Source: JANNRW01 sp031401815 (GTDB lineage Bacteria > Desulfobacterota > Desulfuromonadia > Geobacterales > DSM-12255). Taken from it: DNA of 20,914 nucleotides. The stretch lies in assembly GCA_031401815.1 (NCBI GenBank), contig JANNRW010000056.1, positions 1 to 20,914 on the forward strand. Reading direction: 5' to 3'. A model generated the notes under the pieces. That model saw only the letters and a list, made by a program, of their open reading frames with translations. It was not told the DNA's origin and did not search any database. Position numbers and translations under genes: made by a program. Positions 15,092-20,914 of the stretch are shown here, in pieces; within the stretch, counting starts at the first letter, position 1, and each line of letters starts with the position of its first letter.

Positions 15092-18000
15092 TGCCCATCC
15101 GTTTTGACTGACTCCCTCAACAGGCGCCCCACCACAGGATCGATGATGTAAATACCACCAGGGTCAACAGCCGCTAAGCCCGCTAGATAGGCCCATCGCA
15201 ACGCTAGGGCAACCTCATCCTTGGAACTGTCATCCACCAGCGCACAGATTTCATCAGCGGTTGCCTTCTCGAACTCAGCCAGAACTGCGTAGTAGCGAAG
15301 ATCAAAAGGACTCTTGGTCATCCCAAATGCAGTCATCATCTTCGTTCTTTGCGCTGGGGTCTTGAAGGAGCATATCTCCTTGAGTTTTTCTTTCCATTGA
15401 CCCGGATACATGTCATCCGCTTCATGGAACTCATAGAGAAGCTCCGGCCAGCCGCCGCTGGTTTCCATCAACAAATTCAGGTTTTCTTGTCTGGGCCCAT
15501 GATTGGGTCCATTACTGTTAGTCTCAGCCCAAGTGCCTACCATGTCCCGATGCCAGGGAAGGCAACGTAAGAGACTGTCGGTTTGGCTGTTTAATGGCAA
15601 TGTCTGTTCGTGCTTTACTAGATAGTCAATGTTTGTAGGTTTCCCCTCAAATAGCACCTTGAGAAATGACGTGTCGGAAGTTTTATTCTTCACCTTTTTG
15701 CGTGCAGAGAGTATCCAATTGTCATCCCAACGGTTAGTTGACTCAACATAGATAATTGTGGTTCCTGACCGCGGTTTCTTCTTGAGTTCTTCAGTCAGCC
15801 TCGTTTCAAAGTCACTGTGTTTGGTTATTTCGGAAAAGCGGATGATGTAAGTCTGTCCAAATGCCTCTATACTTTTGGCAAGTGAATCTATGCCACTGGC
15901 GGGAGTACCAAGAATTACAATTACACCATTTTCTGCATTACAGATGCCGCCAAGCTCGATGACCGAGAGAGGTGCGCACTTTACCGTATTATTCCTGTCC
16001 ACGACTGGTCTGAAAATATCTGGCGTGTACGGCACCGGTTCAGGCCTGTCCTTCCAAAGACGATCCATTATCTCTTCCATGGTGCCTAGCATTGTGGCGA
16101 TGCTGCTTGTTCGGAAGGAATACTGGTTATCCTTGCACAGCAGAACACCGAGACCCTCCATTTCCTTTAGAAGGACAGTAAACGCGTCAAGAGATCCGTG
16201 ATACTGATCGAAACCCTTAGCCCAGGCTTTTTGTGACTGGCCTCGGAGCCATGTAGCGTCATAGATGCTCTTTTTGCCTTGGTTGTCCAACATGTCGAGG
16301 GCGATAATACAAGCAATAACTTCGTAGCGGTCGTCAAGGGTTATAGTCTTGTTGAATCGGTATATAATGTCGTCACGGATTTCCTGGAAGCGGTAGGCGT
16401 CATTAACATCACGCTCGCTGATTATGTACGGTGGCGCTGACTGCGGCTGTCTGTCGTACGCCGGAAGATTAGCATTTATATGATTCATGATCTTGCTACA
16501 GAAAATCTGTATTAGTGATGGCGAATACAGGCTGAGAGCCATGACACGCCAGACAAGTTCTCGCGATTCAAAGAGATACCCACAGGCAGCCATTGGTTCC
16601 TCTATGAGCCTGGTTGCGTCCCGCCGGTCACCCGTCGAAAGCATTGGACCAATGCAGGTCGCTTTGCCTAGTTGCAAGAGCGGGTCGTTTTTGGCGTGAG
16701 TGGTCCGTTTGACATTGTGAAGACCGGAAAATACGATCCTAAATCGACCGTGCGTTTTTTCCTTAAGCTCTTTCAGCTTTCCGGTGATCCGGAAATGATC
16801 TTTGCCGTCCTCATTCAGAAACCAATCAGCCTCGTCAAGGAAAAGGAGTATTCGACGTGACTGATCGTCGTCCAACCACTGCTCGATGAAGTGAAGTTCC
16901 TTGCCCTCTCTGCCGACTGTGTCGTTTTCACGCAGTACACCATGTTTCTTAAACTCTCTGGACAAAATTACCCACAAATGGTCAAGCGAAAGCGCCCTGC
17001 CGATGCCTAGTGCCACAAGGTCAATGTAAACAGCTATATTGTTGAGGCCGTTATGGAACTGTTTCGCCACCATATTCAGCAGCGCTGTCTTACCGAGTTG
17101 GCGACCACCGTAGATAAAAGCTGTGCTGTTCTCACCATTTCCAACGATGGAAGAAATTTCGGATTCCCGTCCGTAGAATGTTTCAACAGGTATCGCACCC
17201 CCTCCTTCGGAATATGGCTTATAGAACGTCCAGGGGATGGCTAGTCGAAACATGGCTGCAAGAGGAGGGATTTCAGATGTTGCCGCTGCGTAGACCAGAA
17301 TATTGTCCAATACAAGAAAAGTTTTTGCTCGTTCGCGGCAAATTTTTGCAAGTTTTCTCCTTCTTGCTTCAACCAGAGTACCGAAAATAAGGACGATGAT
17401 AGGTCCATCCTTAGACTTTGTCACTTCTGCAAGGATCTGGTCTTCAAATACCGTCCCGTAGAGCAAGATCACCTTATAGCTACCGTTCGCTTTGGACCCA
17501 TACATGGCTATCGGACAAACCGAACGGTCAGCTATTGGAGAAACCTTCAAGTTATAAACCTTGGTGTCGGTGGTTTTGTTGAAAGAAATGATCTCAAAAC
17601 CGAGAACAGTGAGAGCATTCTTTACATCATCAATGCTTGTGAACTGTCCTTTCCTGCCTGCATACTGATATGCCTCAAAGATTTTGGCCGCCCGGTCGCC
17701 ATCAGCAATTCTACGGCCCAAATCCTCCTGAAGAATCCCTGATTTCAAAGATGCCACTAACGGCGCCATTGCCTTGTTATTTTCCAGATACTTCTCAATC
17801 AGTTGGAACCGTCGTGTGGAGAAGTCACGAAACACATCGAATTTCGTCTCTTCCGACGGGATTTCCTCCCCTTCCGCTGCCCGCTGAATAAGCTCGCTTG
17901 CCATGGCATAATCACGCTCAACCATTTTTTTCGTGATGAGCTTAAACATATTACTGCCAGGAGAAAGGTCCAGAGCCTCGAAGCGAGCAGCTATGCTAGT

Positions 18001-20895
18001 ACTTTCAGCCTTAGCAAGCTCGGCTATTTTTTCTCGTACCTGGTTTATTTCGCTTTCACATGTGGCAAAATCTGTGATGCTCTCGATAGCCCCCTGCATC
18101 GAGCTCATGCGAGCCATGATCTGATTGTAGAGAGGCTCGTCAATGCACCCGTAATTGAACGATTCGCCAACATGCTTGACGATGTCGTCAATGCTCACCC
18201 GTAATCCCTTGCGGCAGTCAGTCAGCTTAGAGGTTCTGGACAACCGCATTTGATCTCCCTTTTCTGTTTCCCCTTCTGCGTCCAGTACCTCGATTATTCG
18301 TTCAGTTGCGGTGTGGTTCTTTCGCTCGGTAGCAATTTCAAAACACTGATCCAGTGTAACTTGACCATTTATCAGAGAATTAAGAAAGGCCTCTATTGCC
18401 TTAAGCGGATCTATGCCCTCCTTTATGTTAGAGAATTTGGGCTGCCAGTTGTCGTAGGTTTCCCAATCAAGAGTGAACAGTGACTGGCGATAAAGAATAT
18501 GTTTAGGTGAAGGTTCGGTGAATGACCCTGGGGTTTCAGGGTCGAAGAAAAGCGCAACGTCGTTAATGGCATCCAAGCATGCTTGTGCCGCAATACCCAG
18601 TAGTCCACGGTCTCGTTTAATGATGTTTCCAAGGCAAGAACGTGCCGGCTCAAGATACTGCTTGAAGCCATCACGAAGTTTATCTACCAGCTGGGTGTTG
18701 AAATTGTTCCGATCAGCGCCCGGCTTGTTTTCTGAAACGGTAATAAATCTCCTGAGCAGAGCACAAGCTTCTGCCGTGAAGTTGTGAATTGCTTGCCGAG
18801 CTTGGAAGTCAATGTTAGTAGAAGAGGAATTACGGGCAGTGCGAAGGCTGTCGTCAGTTCTGTCGATCTCATTGTCAATCTTTGATGAATCAGACAGACG
18901 TTTGAGTTCAGAATTTATTTGGTCAAGCCTTGAGATATCACCTGCGGAAACAAGGGCAACTGCACGTTGGATGAAACCGTTTGTTTCAAGCCAGTTACGC
19001 CAGACTTTTTTTGCAGGAATGTACTTTATCTTGTAGTCATACGCATCTTCGAGCCAGCGAGTGGCATTTTCTTTAGCATTTTTCAACTCTTCTTGCCATA
19101 CGGCCTGAGACATTGATTTTTTAAGCGTATGCATGTCAAGCGGCCTGTGTTGGCTGCCGAACTCACTCACCGACTGTATTAAATTGTACAGTCCGTCCGT
19201 ATCTCCAATCAGGCGCAACTGCTGTAGCATTGCAGCTGCATCTGTCTGCGGAGCTATGAGTGCCGGCCGCAAACATGTAGCAATCAAAAGAAAGCTTGCA
19301 ACATGATGGTCTATTGCAAGGTCCTCAAGAGGGATAAAGTAAAGGCTATTCTCCTCCTTGCTTATCAACTCACTGATGGCACTGGCCATTTCCCCATCGC
19401 TGTAATTGACGTATGATGCCAATGTAAGTGCTTTAAGAAGTATCTCGTGGACTGGTGGCTGTCCGCCGTTGAGTTTGAGTAGGCACGAGGCGTTCCACGC
19501 CGCTGAATAGTTTTTCTCCGCGATTAGCGCCGATACGAGATTGACAGCAAGGGGACCGTCAAATGTTTTTTCTTTAAGGATCTTGTACGCGAGATCTGCT
19601 GAAGGGTACATTCCTCTGAGTTCGACAGGGTGTGTAGCCCAGTTGGTTGGTACTTTGTCTTCCACAACCTCGATAGCCTCTGCCAAAGACTCGACAGTTG
19701 CGCTTTCGTCGACGGGGTCGTCGATTGCCTCTTCCTCGGGGAGGGGTTCAAAGTCAGCCTCGACGATTTCAGGCTCTGCGCTCGCGACCATCGCAGGTTC
19801 CAACTGTGGTTCGTCTATGGTTGCCTTTATATCGGGCACACATTCGATTTCTTCGGCGACAGTTTCCGCCTGATCGACTATCTCTTCTTCTGGAACGGCA
19901 ACAGCTTCTTCCCGTTCAACTTCAACCGCAGTCTCCGATGCACTTGCCGGAGTCACCTCTTGAATGGATTCACCCGACTCACTGTCAGTTGCATCAGTCT
20001 CCTTATCCATAACCTTAAACTCAATATGGTGTGGCTCAATTTCGCTTAGCAATTGCCCAAGGCTAGGCAGTACTTTATTTATTTTTTCGATAACCTCTTC
20101 AAGAGGTGCATCGTTAAGAGACATTACCCATTCGAACCATTCTTTGCTATCCAGTTCAGTGCACCGAGGCAAGTCATCGATCAAATTCGAGGAAATGACC
20201 TCTTTTAGTTGAGCATGAGCAGCCCCCTTCTGATCTTCCCATTTCAAACGAGTAGCCTTTGACCTATGATCTATTTGGATGGTGGCAAGGAGTTGCTCAA
20301 GACCATTATAGAATTCAAGCAGTTGAGCCGATGTTTGTGTCTCCATACGATCTCTTATTAAAGCAACTGTTTCGATAAACTCCTCTTCAGTACACCACGA
20401 ATTGAATTGGATACCCACAGATGAAGCCGCCATTTGTGTCTTTTGGCGAAGATCAGCACCCATATCAAATGAATGATGAATTCGCTCAATAAGTTCATCA
20501 ATATCAATAGCAACTCCGACAGCAAGTTTTTCGACTGTTTCTCTAATTTCTATGGCCAGACTTGCTAGTTTCTGAAAAATAATCTCTAACTGAGCATCTC
20601 CATCTGTCATCGAAAGCTCTTCTTCAATCTCATCTTGGTCGTTATCTTCCCAATCAGAAACGCACCATTCTGAAGAGGCAATATATAGATCAATGAATGG
20701 ATTGTGTGTATTCCGCTCGCGCAGTTTTACCATCATTTGAGGTAATTTTTTCGCAATTCCAGTTTTTTCTTCACGCTCAAGCTCCTGAAACTGATTGTTC
20801 AGTTCAAGCTCAATATCACAAAAGAATTTTTTGAGCCGGAATCTTGCGAACTCACCATGAAGTGGTTGCGCTTTCTGAGACATGTGTGTAAGCAA
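15088..20895 (-). CDS. 1935-aa multidomain AAA/STAND-like ATPase
   Basis: Regions in order: a charged helical N-terminus (1-290), an acidic Glu/Ala/Val-rich linker (about 298-415, probably disordered), a long helical, repeat-like region (420-1080), and an alpha/beta stretch (1085-1205) that could be a nuclease-like or sensor fold. A P-loop ATPase follows: FYGRESEI (1240-1247), Walker A GGRQLGKT (1263-1270), Walker B LLFLDEAD (1350-1357). A second module has a degenerate P-loop GTPASGIDS (1663-1671), LPWH (1779-1782) and SGGWPELL (1813-1820), then a probable winged helix (1860-1930). The GRE...GKT pattern is that of STAND/MNS-type sensor ATPases. The start is uncertain: TTG at 20895 has GAGG 4 nt upstream, whereas the ATG at 20883 has none well placed. 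Only 19 bp upstream are visible, so it may not be the first gene of the operon. Confidence 0.7.
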   Translation of the reverse strand: MLTHMSQKAQPLHGEFARFRLKKFFCDIELELNNQFQELEREEKTGIAKKLPQMMVKLRERNTHNPFIDLYIASSEWCVSDWEDNDQDEIEEELSMTDGDAQLEIIFQKLASLAIEIRETVEKLAVGVAIDIDELIERIHHSFDMGADLRQKTQMAASSVGIQFNSWCTEEEFIETVALIRDRMETQTSAQLLEFYNGLEQLLATIQIDHRSKATRLKWEDQKGAAHAQLKEVISSNLIDDLPRCTELDSKEWFEWVMSLNDAPLEEVIEKINKVLPSLGQLLSEIEPHHIEFKVMDKETDATDSESGESIQEVTPASASETAVEVEREEAVAVPEEEIVDQAETVAEEIECVPDIKATIDEPQLEPAMVASAEPEIVEADFEPLPEEEAIDDPVDESATVESLAEAIEVVEDKVPTNWATHPVELRGMYPSADLAYKILKEKTFDGPLAVNLVSALIAEKNYSAAWNASCLLKLNGGQPPVHEILLKALTLASYVNYSDGEMASAISELISKEENSLYFIPLEDLAIDHHVASFLLIATCLRPALIAPQTDAAAMLQQLRLIGDTDGLYNLIQSVSEFGSQHRPLDMHTLKKSMSQAVWQEELKNAKENATRWLEDAYDYKIKYIPAKKVWRNWLETNGFIQRAVALVSAGDISRLDQINSELKRLSDSSKIDNEIDRTDDSLRTARNSSSTNIDFQARQAIHNFTAEACALLRRFITVSENKPGADRNNFNTQLVDKLRDGFKQYLEPARSCLGNIIKRDRGLLGIAAQACLDAINDVALFFDPETPGSFTEPSPKHILYRQSLFTLDWETYDNWQPKFSNIKEGIDPLKAIEAFLNSLINGQVTLDQCFEIATERKNHTATERIIEVLDAEGETEKGDQMRLSRTSKLTDCRKGLRVSIDDIVKHVGESFNYGCIDEPLYNQIMARMSSMQGAIESITDFATCESEINQVREKIAELAKAESTSIAARFEALDLSPGSNMFKLITKKMVERDYAMASELIQRAAEGEEIPSEETKFDVFRDFSTRRFQLIEKYLENNKAMAPLVASLKSGILQEDLGRRIADGDRAAKIFEAYQYAGRKGQFTSIDDVKNALTVLGFEIISFNKTTDTKVYNLKVSPIADRSVCPIAMYGSKANGSYKVILLYGTVFEDQILAEVTKSKDGPIIVLIFGTLVEARRRKLAKICRERAKTFLVLDNILVYAAATSEIPPLAAMFRLAIPWTFYKPYSEGGGAIPVETFYGRESEISSIVGNGENSTAFIYGGRQLGKTALLNMVAKQFHNGLNNIAVYIDLVALGIGRALSLDHLWVILSREFKKHGVLRENDTVGREGKELHFIEQWLDDDQSRRILLFLDEADWFLNEDGKDHFRITGKLKELKEKTHGRFRIVFSGLHNVKRTTHAKNDPLLQLGKATCIGPMLSTGDRRDATRLIEEPMAACGYLFESRELVWRVMALSLYSPSLIQIFCSKIMNHINANLPAYDRQPQSAPPYIISERDVNDAYRFQEIRDDIIYRFNKTITLDDRYEVIACIIALDMLDNQGKKSIYDATWLRGQSQKAWAKGFDQYHGSLDAFTVLLKEMEGLGVLLCKDNQYSFRTSSIATMLGTMEEIMDRLWKDRPEPVPYTPDIFRPVVDRNNTVKCAPLSVIELGGICNAENGVIVILGTPASGIDSLAKSIEAFGQTYIIRFSEITKHSDFETRLTEELKKKPRSGTTIIYVESTNRWDDNWILSARKKVKNKTSDTSFLKVLFEGKPTNIDYLVKHEQTLPLNSQTDSLLRCLPWHRDMVGTWAETNSNGPNHGPRQENLNLLMETSGGWPELLYEFHEADDMYPGQWKEKLKEICSFKTPAQRTKMMTAFGMTKSPFDLRYYAVLAEFEKATADEICALVDDSSKDEVALALRWAYLAGLAAVDPGGIYIIDPVVGRLLRESVKTDGQ

Positions 20896-20914
20896 TGAAC
20901 CTCGCTATTTCAAA

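Overview
The window looks like a chromosomal segment of a Geobacter-like deltaproteobacterium (Desulfuromonadota). This is inferred from the left edge, where an FmdB-type zinc-ribbon gene is followed by the start of folD, an arrangement I associate with Geobacteraceae, and from the moderate GC content. No 16S or other decisive marker is present. Every intact gene reads on the minus strand.

Layout in + coordinates. 1-429: housekeeping edge (folD 5' end, fmdB) with a clear sigma70 promoter. 712-1297: a toxin-first RelE/HigB-type toxin-antitoxin pair. 1298-2030: gene debris, comprising an N-terminal AlbA_2 remnant and a C-terminal RlmL-like methyltransferase remnant, with a tandem GGGGCTGACCCC repeat between them. 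2090-4310: an accessory zone of dispersed same-direction repeats of about 130-170 bp (here called X). The repeats alternate with single genes: an AT-rich double-HExxH metallopeptidase-like gene preceded by a decayed tRNA-Leu-like sequence, and a rhuM gene. 4306-20895: a tightly packed six-gene operon, transcribed right to left.

The operon is the main content. Its last three genes are the DISARM core: drmA (YprA-type DEAH helicase), drmB (DUF1998) and drmC (PLD-like nuclease). Upstream of drmA come an 841-aa protein in the drmE position, a 374-aa protein with a degenerate NTPase-like N-terminus and a HEPN-like C-terminus, and a 1935-aa multidomain AAA/STAND-like ATPase. Gene joints are 4-nt overlaps or gaps of 10-30 nt, so the six are likely made together. 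No DNA methyltransferase is present, although both classic DISARM classes carry one. The operon start lies within 20 bp of the right edge, so a methylase further upstream cannot be excluded.

Inferred working model: DrmAB engages and translocates on invading DNA, DrmC is an accessory nuclease-like factor, and the large ATPase with its HEPN-like partner adds a sensing or effector arm. This is a DISARM-related variant that I cannot match with confidence to a described subtype.
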